Below, piece after piece: positions 1-6,576 of a stretch of DNA of 8,311 nt. Location: NCBI GenBank assembly GCA_002389265.1, contig DGOD01000377.1, forward strand, positions 1,448 to 9,758, given 5' to 3'. Below the pieces are notes generated by a model, which ran no database searches, was not told the origin of the DNA, and saw only the letters and a program-made list of their open reading frames with translations. The DNA is from Gammaproteobacteria bacterium UBA4475 (GTDB taxonomy: Bacteria > Pseudomonadota > Gammaproteobacteria > Pseudomonadales > Azotimanducaceae). Position 1 is the first letter of the stretch. Every line of letters begins with the position of its first letter. Both the position numbers and the translations under genes were made by a program.

Positions 1-420
1 ATGGGTTTGATGCAACTGATGCCGGCGACAGCTAAACAAACCGCTCAACGCCATGGCGTAAAATATACATCTCGACAACAGCTCATTGATCCAGAAACCA
101 ATATCCAACTTGGTACCGCGTACCTCAGCAGTATGCTCCAGCTGTTCAACAACAACCGCATCCTGGCTTCTGCCGCCTATAACGCTGGCCCCACTCGAGT
201 TCGAGGCTGGCTGAACCCTGAACTGCCACTGGACATCTGGATCGAGACAATACCGTTCAAGGAGACCCGCAACTATGTGCAGAATGTTCTGATGTTTACC
301 AGTATCTATGCCCGACGCCTGAATCAGACTTTGCCGATGATTGACCCGAGTGAGTGGCGTGATTTTTACCAACCGGAAGTGTCAACACCAGCATTGGAGT
401 CAACGCCCGGCAAGTCCTAA
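1..420 (+). CDS. slt: Soluble lytic murein transglycosylase, C-terminal part (5' cut by window)
   Basis: This is the last 139 residues of a Slt70-type lytic transglycosylase, a periplasmic enzyme that cleaves the MurNAc-GlcNAc bond of peptidoglycan and leaves a 1,6-anhydro end. The fragment enters inside the C-terminal SLT catalytic domain. GLMQLMP (residues 2-8) is the motif that follows the catalytic Glu, which must lie just outside the window. AAYNAGP (58-64) is the second conserved motif. The later IETIPFKETRNYVQNVL segment matches the E. coli Slt ending (ESIPFSETRGYVKNVL, recalled). The ATG at base 1 is an internal Met, not the start. The tail after the domain, rich in Pro, Ser and Thr, runs slightly beyond E. 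coli Slt. The stop is TAA. tatD follows 79 nt downstream on the same strand. Family assignment is firm; the N-terminal superhelical domain cannot be checked. Confidence 0.93.
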   Translation: MGLMQLMPATAKQTAQRHGVKYTSRQQLIDPETNIQLGTAYLSSMLQLFNNNRILASAAYNAGPTRVRGWLNPELPLDIWIETIPFKETRNYVQNVLMFTSIYARRLNQTLPMIDPSEWRDFYQPEVSTPALESTPGKS

Positions 421-467
421 ACCAGCGACCTCCCCAAACGTCGAGTCTCGGGTATACTGGCCCCTCC

Positions 468-495
468 TTGATGGCCGAAGACAGGCATAGATAAT
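468..495 (+). promoter_or_regulatory. Weak candidate promoter just upstream of tatD
   Basis: A TTGATG box (468-473) and a GATAAT box (490-495) are spaced 16 nt apart, a fair match to a sigma70 promoter. The -10 box ends only 4 nt before the tatD ATG, so a transcript from here would be essentially leaderless. That would fit the lack of any visible Shine-Dalgarno before tatD. Another -10-like TATACT at 453-458 has no good -35. Both are inferences from short motifs. Confidence 0.2.
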
Positions 496-497
496 CC

Positions 498-527
498 CCA
501 TGAGCACGCTGACCCAGAACGAGACAG
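498..527 (+). repeat. Start-associated short repeat, copy 1 (tatD start)
   Basis: This ~30-nt segment begins CCATGAGCACGCTGACCCA and ends in ACAG. It aligns with 3858-3887 at the ddl start at 26 matching bases with one single-base gap in each copy. Its first 18 bases match 3701-3718 at 16 positions. The ATG inside it is the tatD start, so the repeat encodes the first residues of TatD, ahead of the conserved domain. Confidence 0.5.
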
Positions 528-1330
528 ATCAAACGCCCCGCTCGGCACCTTTAATCGATATTGGCGCGAACCTGACTCACGAGTCTTTTGCCACAGATTT
601 CGCCGACGTTCTGAGCCGCGCCCAACTGGCTGGCGTTAACCAGATCCTTGTCACCGGCGCATCACTGCAGGGCAGTATCGATGCCCTGGCGCTGGCTCAG
701 CAACAGCCAGGCTATCTATGGGCCACCGCGGGCATTCACCCTCATCACGCCGACGAGGCTGATCCAGCCGCCATCGCTCAACTGCGCACTTTGGCAGCCC
801 AACCTGAGATCAAGGCGATCGGCGAGACCGGCCTGGATTTCTTTCGCGATATTTGCCCTCGGCACCAACAAATCCATGCCTTTGAGGCCCACATTGAACT
901 GGCTATTGATACCGGCCTGCCCATGTTCCTCCATGAACGAGAATCCAGCCAGGCGTTCCTTGAGGTATTGAGACCTTATCGGGATCAACTGAGCCAGGTG
1001 GTGGTCCATTGTTTTACGGGTGAGGCCGCAGCGCTGTATCACTATCTGGATCTGGACTGCCATATCGGTATCACCGGCTGGATCTGTGATGAACGACGTG
1101 GCGCGCACCTGATCCCATTGGTTAGCGACATCCCTGAAAATCGACTGCTGATTGAGACAGACGCGCCCTATCTGCTGCCACGTAACATCAAACCCAAGCC
1201 CAAAGGTCGCCGCAACGAACCAGTACACTTGCCTTATGTGTGCCAGGCAGTAGCCACGGCCACGGGCAAATCCTATGCAGACATCGCTCGCACCACGACC
1301 ACCAACGCTCGGGAATTTTTTCGCCTATGA
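500..1330 (+). CDS. tatD: TatD family metal-dependent DNase
   Basis: A 276-residue TatD nuclease: a cytoplasmic TIM-barrel hydrolase with 3'-5' exonuclease and AP-endonuclease activity in E. coli, linked there to repair of oxidative DNA damage. It belongs to the TatD subgroup rather than YcfH or YjjV. The first strand reads DIGANLTH (20-27), lacking the HxH of the relatives. GITGWICDERRG (190-201) and IETDAPYLLPR (218-228), followed by PKPKGRRNEP, closely match E. coli TatD. The likely metal and catalytic residues E109, H145, H170 and D221 align with E. coli E91, H127, H152 and D202. It is about 16 residues longer than E. coli TatD, all at the N-terminus before the barrel. No other in-frame start lies between ATG 500 and the domain, and no Shine-Dalgarno is visible. 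Its stop overlaps the next gene by ATGA, suggesting translational coupling. There is no tatABC here, and TatD is not needed for Tat export. Confidence 0.95.
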   Translation: MSTLTQNETDQTPRSAPLIDIGANLTHESFATDFADVLSRAQLAGVNQILVTGASLQGSIDALALAQQQPGYLWATAGIHPHHADEADPAAIAQLRTLAAQPEIKAIGETGLDFFRDICPRHQQIHAFEAHIELAIDTGLPMFLHERESSQAFLEVLRPYRDQLSQVVVHCFTGEAAALYHYLDLDCHIGITGWICDERRGAHLIPLVSDIPENRLLIETDAPYLLPRNIKPKPKGRRNEPVHLPYVCQAVATATGKSYADIARTTTTNAREFFRL

Positions 1331-1572
1331 TGCTTACCCTCTATACGACCCTCGGTTGTCATTTATGTGAGCAGGCATTAGGGTTGCTCCAGCAGGTTCA
1401 GGCCCAGGGACGCACGATGACGATTCAGGAGGTGGAGATCAGTGACTCAGAACACCTGATGACCTTGTACGGCATTCGCATCCCGGTGATTAAAACCGAT
1501 CGTGCCGAAGCCGAGTTGGGCTGGCCATTTGACGCCCACGAACTGACTCAATTTCTCGACAGTGTCGACTAG
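1327..1572 (+). CDS. Glutaredoxin-like (DUF836-type) thiol protein
   Basis: A small 81-residue thioredoxin-fold protein. The N-terminal beta strand LTLYTTLGC leads into the redox motif C11-H-L-C14. The fold's cis-proline lies in GIRIPVI (P53), followed by a C-terminal region ending FDAHELTQFLDSVD. The size and the pattern (CxxC at the end of strand one, 'YGIRIPV', 'lgWPFD') fit the glutaredoxin-like family PF05768. Such proteins are predicted to be cytoplasmic dithiol oxidoreductases, usually with unknown substrates. Two consecutive ATG codons (1327 and 1330) are possible starts. The first gives a 4-nt ATGA overlap with the tatD stop, the second a 1-nt overlap, so it is almost certainly co-transcribed and coupled with tatD. 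A longer frame from 1240 is only read-through inside tatD. Family call is good; the physiological role is not known. Confidence 0.85.
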   Translation: MMLTLYTTLGCHLCEQALGLLQQVQAQGRTMTIQEVEISDSEHLMTLYGIRIPVIKTDRAEAELGWPFDAHELTQFLDSVD

Positions 1573-1721
1573 GTCATCGAAATAGATCTCGAGCAACAAC
1601 GTCTGATCAATCAGCCTCGACGACAGACTTGAACTAAAAACCACAGACCAAGACATTTAGACAAACACACTGCCACATAGAAATGCCTCAAGCAGCTTCG
1701 ACGACCGACTCCACAAAGAAC

Positions 1722-1728
1722 AAGAGGA
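1722..1728 (+). promoter_or_regulatory. Ribosome binding site deciding the S9 peptidase start
   Basis: AAGAGGA lies 8 nt before the ATG at 1737. An in-frame ATG at 1683 would add 18 residues rich in Ser, Thr and Lys, but it lacks a comparable site and family members typically begin near the MIKEYGTWKSPIT sequence. The start at 1737 is therefore preferred. Confidence 0.7.
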
Positions 1729-1736
1729 CCCCGCAC

Positions 1737-3686
1737 ATGATCAAAGAATATGGCACCTGGAAATCACCCATCACCTCAGACTTGATCGTCGCTGAGATGA
1801 TCGGCGTCGGCAGCCCCGCATTATTTGCTGGCGCCCAATACTGGGTTGAAGCCAGACCACGAGAAGCCGGGCGCAACGTCATCGTACGACGAACCCAGGA
1901 CGGCCGCACCACGGACATGACACCAGCCCCCTTTAATGTCCGCACCCGAGTTCACGAGTATGGTGGCGGCGCCTGGTGGCAACATGCCCAGACCCTCTAT
2001 TTCTGCCATTTTGCTGATCAGCAAATCTATCAAATCGACAGCCTGGCTGAGACCCCAGCGCCACCCCGGCAACTCACTCATACGCCCCACCTGCGGTTTG
2101 CCGATGGCATTGTTGATGCCAGCCGACATCGCCTGATTTGTGTGGTGGAAGACCACAGTCAGGCACCAGCCGAACCCGAAAACTACCTGGCGGCGGTGGA
2201 TTTAAGCAGTGGCTCAGTGACACCCTTAAGCCGTGGCCACGACTTCTATGCTGCGCCCGCATTAAGCGCCGATGGCACAAAGCTCGCCTGGATCACCTGG
2301 AATCATCCGGATATGCCCTGGGATGGCACCGAACTCTGGCAGGCAGCCGTGCCGGATCCAAGTAACGATGTGCACGGCCTACTGGTTGCGGAGAAGATCG
2401 CCGGCGGTCGGACGGAGGCGGTTCAGCAACCCCGCTATGCGGCGAATGGCCAATTACACTTTATTTCCGATCGCAGTGGTTGGTGGAACCTGTATCGCTA
2501 CTCGGCTAACGGCGAGGCGACTAACCTGTGGCCCATGAGCGCCGAGTTTGGTCAGCCCCAATGGGTCTTTGGCCCCACCAATTATCAGTTCGTCGGCACT
2601 GATATACTCTGCTGCTATTCGAGCAATTGCGTCAGTCAACTGGCGCTGCTGCATGCCGACGGCAGTCATCAATTGTTGGACCAGCCCTACACCGATATCG
2701 GCGGCATTCACCTCAGCGATGACCAGCGCCTTTGCACTTTTGTTGGTGCATCAGCCACCACCTTCAGCGCTGTCATCTGCCTTGACTTGGCCAGCGGTCA
2801 AACCACTCGAGTCAAGTCGTCCTGCGACCTGGAACTAGACCCTGGCTATTACGCTCTGCCCCAGGCTATCGACTTTCCCTCAACCGACGGTGATATCGCC
2901 CACGGCTTTTACTACCCACCCACTAACAAGGATTTTCAGTCGCCAGAAGATAGCGCTCCACCACTGGTGGTTGAACTCCACGGTGGACCCACCAGCGCCA
3001 CCCATTCCGGGCTCAACCTGCGCAAGCAGTATTGGACCAGTCGGGGCTTTGCGGTGCTGGATGTGAACTACCGCGGCTCTACCGGCTACGGCCGCGCCTA
3101 TCGCGACAAGCTCAAACACCAATGGGGTATTGTCGACGTTGATGATACTGTCTTTGGTGCTCAGCACCTGGTAGACCAAGGCCTGGCTGATGCGCAACGG
3201 TTGGCTATCAAGGGCGGCAGCGCCGGCGGCTATACCACCTTGGCCGCTCTGGCCCTACGCAGCACCTTCAAGGCGGGCGCCAGCTACTATGGCGTCGGAG
3301 ACCTGGAAGCTCTGGCTAAAGACACCCACAAATTCGAGTCTCGCTATCTGGACAGCCTGATCGGTGAGTACCCCCGTGACATCAAGATTTACCAAGACCG
3401 TTCGCCCATCAATCATATTGACCAACTAGATTGTCCGGTGATCTTCTTTCAGGGCTTGGAGGACAAGGTCGTGCCCCCTAACCAGGCGCAAGAGATGGTC
3501 GCGGCCCTTGAGAAGAAAGGGATTCCCGTCGCCTATGTGCCCTTTGAAGGCGAGCAGCACGGCTTTCGCCAAGCTGACAATATCAAGCGGGCGCTGGATC
3601 TCGAACTGTATTTCTATGGTCGGATTTTTGGTTTTGTTCCAGCAGACAGCATTACCCCCATCAATATCTTGAACCTCGACCCATGA
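1737..3686 (+). CDS. S9 family peptidase (prolyl oligopeptidase / acylaminoacyl-peptidase type)
   Basis: A 649-residue serine peptidase of clan SC, family S9, which cleaves short peptides, often next to proline or acylated N-termini. The N-terminal ~390 residues form the beta-propeller gate, with the VHEYGGG signature at 72-78 and repeated blade-like strands such as 'LHFISDRSGWWNLY'. The C-terminal alpha/beta-hydrolase domain carries the oxyanion motif HGGP (415-418), the nucleophile elbow GGSAGG with Ser495, Asp576 in LEDKVVPPNQ and His608 in GEQHGFRQ. The catalytic triad is thus complete. No signal peptide is seen, so it is probably cytoplasmic. The end, 'YGRIFGFVPADSITPINILNLD', is a usual finish for this family. 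It stands alone, 164 nt after the glutaredoxin-like gene. In that gap only a weak TTGAAC/GACATT pair (1629-1657) resembles a promoter. Exact substrate specificity cannot be read from the sequence. Confidence 0.95.
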   Translation: MIKEYGTWKSPITSDLIVAEMIGVGSPALFAGAQYWVEARPREAGRNVIVRRTQDGRTTDMTPAPFNVRTRVHEYGGGAWWQHAQTLYFCHFADQQIYQIDSLAETPAPPRQLTHTPHLRFADGIVDASRHRLICVVEDHSQAPAEPENYLAAVDLSSGSVTPLSRGHDFYAAPALSADGTKLAWITWNHPDMPWDGTELWQAAVPDPSNDVHGLLVAEKIAGGRTEAVQQPRYAANGQLHFISDRSGWWNLYRYSANGEATNLWPMSAEFGQPQWVFGPTNYQFVGTDILCCYSSNCVSQLALLHADGSHQLLDQPYTDIGGIHLSDDQRLCTFVGASATTFSAVICLDLASGQTTRVKSSCDLELDPGYYALPQAIDFPSTDGDIAHGFYYPPTNKDFQSPEDSAPPLVVELHGGPTSATHSGLNLRKQYWTSRGFAVLDVNYRGSTGYGRAYRDKLKHQWGIVDVDDTVFGAQHLVDQGLADAQRLAIKGGSAGGYTTLAALALRSTFKAGASYYGVGDLEALAKDTHKFESRYLDSLIGEYPRDIKIYQDRSPINHIDQLDCPVIFFQGLEDKVVPPNQAQEMVAALEKKGIPVAYVPFEGEQHGFRQADNIKRALDLELYFYGRIFGFVPADSITPINILNLDP

Positions 3687-3773
3687 GACCTGACAAAACC
3701 CCATGAGCACGTTGATCCAATCCAACAGCTGTTACAGGCCGAGATCATTCCCCTGAATCAACTGTTGGGTTAG
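3687..3773 (+). other. Coding-like stretch remaining open after the S9 peptidase stop
   Basis: Directly after the TGA at 3684-3686 the same frame stays open for 28 codons to a TAG at 3771-3773. It includes a plausible amphipathic run, HVDPIQQLLQAEIIPLNQLL. The peptidase already ends where its family normally ends, so this is not a lost part of that protein. It could be the remnant of a deleted downstream gene or chance. An ATG at 3703 in another frame gives only a 17-residue peptide (MSTLIQSNSCYRPRSFP). I do not recognise a family. The rest of the gap to ddl (3774-3875) shows no gene and no convincing promoter or terminator. Confidence 0.25.
3701..3728 (+). repeat. Start-associated short repeat, copy 2 (intergenic)
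   Basis: The segment begins CCATGAGCACGTTGATCCA, differing from the tatD-start copy at 2 of the first 18 bases, and ends in AACAG like the ddl-start copy. It begins a short open frame (MSTLIQS...) that resembles the start of TatD (MSTLTQN...) but soon stops. A weaker relative, CCATGAGACCTGAC, immediately precedes it at 3681-3694. Confidence 0.4.
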
Positions 3774-3857
3774 GCCGCTGCAAACCCGATCCCGGCAATA
3801 TTCCCAGATCACTGCTTTCGATTGGTCGCGCTTCCCATTACTATCACTCTACATTCT

Positions 3858-3887
3858 CCATGACCGCGCTGACCCATGAACAAACAG
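3858..3887 (+). repeat. Start-associated short repeat, copy 3 (ddl start)
   Basis: The segment begins CCATGACCGCGCTGACCCA and ends in ACAG, and is nearly the same as 498-527. Here its ATG (3860) is out of frame with ddl and opens a 15-residue frame (MTALTHEQTVKNRRY, stop at 3905-3907). That frame overlaps the ddl start at 3876. The copy thus spans the ddl initiation site. Confidence 0.5.
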
Positions 3888-4853
3888 TTAAGAATCGCCG
3901 TTATTAACGGCGGCAGCTCCGCCGAGGCAGAGGTTTCCCGGGTATCTGCCCAGGGCGTAATCAAGGCGCTGCGAGAGAACTATCCACAAGTATTTGATAT
4001 CCCTCTAGAAACCGGTCTTGAGCGCCAACTGGCAGCGTGTCAGCCCGACGTTGTCTTCCCTGTGGTTCATGGTGCGCCAGGAGAAGATGGTACCTTGCAA
4101 GGTTTTCTCGATATCCTCGGTTATGCCTATGTGGGCAGCGACGTGCAAAGCAGCGCTATCGCTATGGACAAGATTATCGCCAAACAGGTCTTTCGCGAGG
4201 CAGGACTGCCATTGATTCAGCAGATTGTTGTCGAGGGCCAGCAGGGCGTGGCCACTGCCACAGAACGCATCCTGCAGACCCTAGGCGACTACGTGGTCGT
4301 CAAGCCAGCCCGCCAAGGCAGCGCCCTGGGCGTGACCCTAGTGGACAATGCCAGTCAACTCCATGGTGCACTTGAGGCGGCGTTTCAATTGGATGCGCGT
4401 TTATTGGTGGAATTGCGCGTCGATGGTCGAGAGATCACCGTTGGCGTCATTGACCGAGGCACCCCGGACAGTCAGACCAACCCGACACGGACCGAAGCCT
4501 TTCCGGTGATTGAGATCGCCACGCCTGACAACACCTTTTATGACTATGCCCACCGCTATACGGTGGGGCTGAGCGATCACATCATGCCTGCGCAGTTGAG
4601 TCCTGAACAGACCCAGCGGCTCCAAACCATCGCCATCCAGGCCCATCAGGCCCTCGGTTGCCGAGATCTGTCACGGGCTGACTTTGTGGTTCCCAATGAG
4701 GATGAGGAATATCTACTGGAGGTGAATACCCTACCGGGCATGACGCCCACCAGCCTGTATCCCGATGGCGCCGCAGGTTACGGCCTGGGCTTCGCTGAAC
4801 TGGTCAGCGATCTGGTTGAGCGCGCCGCAAACCGCGGGCCACGCCCCTGCTAG
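3876..4853 (+). CDS. ddl: D-alanine--D-alanine ligase (divergent, stand-alone)
   Basis: A 325-residue ATP-grasp ligase that joins two D-Ala for the peptidoglycan stem peptide. Motifs in order: GGSSAEAEVS (12-21, with E17 matching E. coli DdlB E15), HGAPGEDGTLQG (65-76), MDK (97-99), VVKPARQGSALG (141-152, K143 and S149), FYDYAHRY (221-228, with Tyr228 matching the D-Ala-specificity Tyr216), SRAD (R267, D269) and LLEVNTLPGMTPTSL (E282, N284, S293). Nucleotide and metal ligands are therefore kept. Oddities: the usual EGSSVG is QGSALG, the Lys before the key Tyr is Arg227, and a hydrophilic insert of about a dozen residues follows GVID (193-205), explaining much of the extra length over DdlB (306). 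The gene is not in a mur/fts cluster, so a second ddl elsewhere is likely. An in-frame TGA at 3870 fixes ATG 3876 as the first start. No Shine-Dalgarno is visible. Confidence 0.9.
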   Translation: MNKQLRIAVINGGSSAEAEVSRVSAQGVIKALRENYPQVFDIPLETGLERQLAACQPDVVFPVVHGAPGEDGTLQGFLDILGYAYVGSDVQSSAIAMDKIIAKQVFREAGLPLIQQIVVEGQQGVATATERILQTLGDYVVVKPARQGSALGVTLVDNASQLHGALEAAFQLDARLLVELRVDGREITVGVIDRGTPDSQTNPTRTEAFPVIEIATPDNTFYDYAHRYTVGLSDHIMPAQLSPEQTQRLQTIAIQAHQALGCRDLSRADFVVPNEDEEYLLEVNTLPGMTPTSLYPDGAAGYGLGFAELVSDLVERAANRGPRPC

Positions 4854-4865
4854 GGGATTTCCAGC

Positions 4866-4908
4866 GGGATTGAAAACAGCAGGCAATTGATCTGCCGTCA
4901 TCAATCCC
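4866..4908. terminator. Inverted repeat between convergent ddl and amtB
   Basis: GGGATTGA (4866-4873) and TCAATCCC (4901-4908) form a perfect 8-bp stem. Its 27-nt loop contains a smaller GGCA/TGCC pairing (4882-4885 with 4893-4896). It sits in the 76-nt gap between two convergent stop codons, where a bidirectional terminator is expected. There is no T-tract on either side, so it is not a canonical intrinsic terminator and may only protect 3' ends. Confidence 0.35.
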
Positions 4909-4929
4909 AGCCGGGAGCAATGCCCTCAG

Positions 4930-6222
4930 TTATAAGTCGTAGCCCCGTTCATTGTGCTGATTCAGATCCAGACCTTCGGTTTCTTCATCCGGAGACACGC
5001 GCAGGCCAATCAGGCCATCCACCAACTTGAGCAGAATCAAAGTACAAACCGCCGTATAGCCGCCCGTGGCAAGTACGCCGATCACTTGTACCTGCAGCTG
5101 AGAAATCATGGTCATGCCCTCGTTATAGCCCTGACCACTGAAAATGCCCAAACTGGCGCTGGCAAAAATGGCTGCGAGAATCGTTCCCAACGCGCCACCG
5201 ACGCCGTGCACAGGAAAGACATCCAGAGAATCGTCGATTTGCAATCGCTGCTTGAGCGCCATGGTCATATTGAAGCAAATAATACCCGCCAAGATCCCAA
5301 TCACCAGGCCACCAGCAGGACCGACAAAGCCGGCAGCCGGCGTGATCGTACCCAGTCCAGCCACCATGCCAGTCACGGCACCCAAAGCACTGGGCTTACC
5401 AAACTTGACCCATTCGCAGACCATCCAGGTCAGGGCGCCAGCAGAGGCGGACATATGCGTTACCATCAAGGCCATACCAGCATCGCCATTGGCGGCCAGG
5501 GCGCTACCGCCATTGAAGCCGAACCAACCCACCCAGAGCATCGCCGCCCCAGTAAATACCATGGTCATATTGTGCGGTGGCATCGGGGTCTTCGGAAAAC
5601 CTCGTCGTGGCCCAAGATACAAGGCGCACACCAAGGCTGCAGTACCGGCCGTGACATGCACAACGGTACCCCCGGCAAAGTCCAACAGGCCCATCTGACC
5701 CAGCCAGCCGCCACCCCAAACCCAATGGGTGACCGGACCATAAACCACCACCAACCAGAGGGCAGAGAACAGCAGCATCGAAGAAAACCGCATGCGCTCG
5801 GCAAACGCCCCAACAATCAGCGCTGGCGTGATAATCGCGAAAGTTAATTGGAACATGGCAAACACGCTCTCCGGAATGTCTCCGGCCATGGAGTCTTCTT
5901 GCAGGTTGGCCATAAAGGCGTTACTCATACCCCCGACCAAGTCATTGCCCTCAGCGAAGGCCATCGAATAGACCCCCACCAGCCAAAGGACCGAGACCAC
6001 GCAGGTAATGGCAAAACATTGCATCAAGACGCTCAAGACATTCTTACTACGCACCAGACCGCCATAGAACAAGGCCAGACCAGGGATAGTCATAAACAGC
6101 ACTAACGCCGTAGATGTCAATATCCATGCGGTGTCACCACTATTAAGGCTGTCCTGGGCCAACGCCCCTTGGCTGAGCAGGGCAAGCACCAGGGTACCGC
6201 CAAATTGTTGAATCCGTTTCAT
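4930..6222 (-). CDS. amtB: Ammonium transporter AmtB
   Basis: A 430-residue inner-membrane ammonium channel of the Amt/Rh family. It starts with a signal peptide (MKRIQQFGG, hydrophobic core 10-16, ALA cleavage site near residue 22) and then eleven expected membrane helices. The family features are present: GLALFYGGLVRSKN (48-61), Phe128, Trp169 of the ammonium recruitment region, Asp181, the twin pore histidines H189 (VVHVTAG) and H338 (VFPVHGVGG), and Phe235 and Ser239 in WFGFNGGSA. The C-terminal tail 'EGLDLNQHNERGY' is the conserved part that contacts GlnK. ATG 6222 is chosen because it begins the signal peptide and is preceded by GAAGAGG about 10 nt upstream. An in-frame ATG at 6282 would add an Arg-rich 20-residue stretch. 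It is convergent with ddl, and no glnK is beside it, unlike the common glnK-amtB pair. Low-nitrogen control is likely but no clear sigma54 site is seen. Confidence 0.96.
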   Translation of the reverse strand: MKRIQQFGGTLVLALLSQGALAQDSLNSGDTAWILTSTALVLFMTIPGLALFYGGLVRSKNVLSVLMQCFAITCVVSVLWLVGVYSMAFAEGNDLVGGMSNAFMANLQEDSMAGDIPESVFAMFQLTFAIITPALIVGAFAERMRFSSMLLFSALWLVVVYGPVTHWVWGGGWLGQMGLLDFAGGTVVHVTAGTAALVCALYLGPRRGFPKTPMPPHNMTMVFTGAAMLWVGWFGFNGGSALAANGDAGMALMVTHMSASAGALTWMVCEWVKFGKPSALGAVTGMVAGLGTITPAAGFVGPAGGLVIGILAGIICFNMTMALKQRLQIDDSLDVFPVHGVGGALGTILAAIFASASLGIFSGQGYNEGMTMISQLQVQVIGVLATGGYTAVCTLILLKLVDGLIGLRVSPDEETEGLDLNQHNERGYDL

Positions 6223-6458
6223 TATGTGTGTGCCTCTTCGCCGTCGTGGTCGCCTTAAGGGCGCAACCCCTGTGTTTTTCAATTCTTCGGGGCTTGAGTG
6301 TACCGATTACCGAAATTACTGACAACCAACGGTTATTTTATCTTCGTTATCCGCTCAAACTTCGATCTCGCACCCTGCCAAGGCACCGATGACGGGCCTT
6401 ATATCATTCGTCAATATCAGCACCTGTGTTTAGAGCTATATGTTTGTCGACAACGAAA
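6223..6458. other. Divergent gap between amtB and rmf, no gene seen
   Basis: This AT-richer stretch must hold the promoters of both amtB (leftward) and rmf (rightward). An 81-codon frame at 6298-6543 has no recognisable motif, runs through the rmf leader hairpins, and is judged non-coding. I could not pick a convincing -35/-10 pair. A partial sigma54-like sequence on the minus strand at 6262-6277 lacks the essential GG. Confidence 0.5.
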
Positions 6459-6504
6459 ACTGCCTACGTTAAAAAGAAGGCAGGTCAGATGTAAACCTGA
6501 CCTG
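6459..6504 (+). promoter_or_regulatory. Structured rmf leader with competing hairpins
   Basis: Two stems share bases and cannot form together. CTGCCT (6460-6465) can pair with AGGCAG (6478-6483). CAGGTCAG (6481-6488) can pair perfectly over 8 bp with CTGACCTG (6497-6504) around the loop ATGTAAAC. No T-tract follows, so neither is an intrinsic terminator. They lie about 70 nt before the rmf start, where a cis-regulatory RNA would act. A conserved 'rmf' leader RNA motif is described for pseudomonads; whether this is a member needs a covariance-model search. Confidence 0.45.
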
Positions 6505-6576
6505 AAGAAATTACGTCCGTATCAAGATGTTCACTCACTGTAATTGGCATTTCTGAAAGCATGGAGTCGTTTATTT

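Noticed and set aside
716..1228. 170-codon minus-strand frame inside tatD
   Set aside because: It is fully antisense to conserved TatD motifs and has no family resemblance.
4954..5847. 297-codon open frame on the plus strand opposite amtB
   Set aside because: It is antisense to a clear AmtB, is rich in His, Gln and Arg, and has no family motif; it reflects amtB codon bias.
6262..6277. Possible sigma54 promoter for amtB (AAACACA-GGGG-TTGCG on the minus strand)
   Set aside because: The spacing and the -12 TTGC fit, but the essential GG of the -24 element is AA; too weak to call.
6298..6543. 81-codon open frame before rmf
   Set aside because: No recognisable motif, no good start context, and it runs through the leader hairpins; better explained as rmf/amtB regulatory sequence.
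6544..6576. Upstream TTG start giving RMF eleven extra residues
   Set aside because: RMF proteins begin at MRRQKRD or its equivalent; the ATG at 6577 has GGAG at a reasonable distance.
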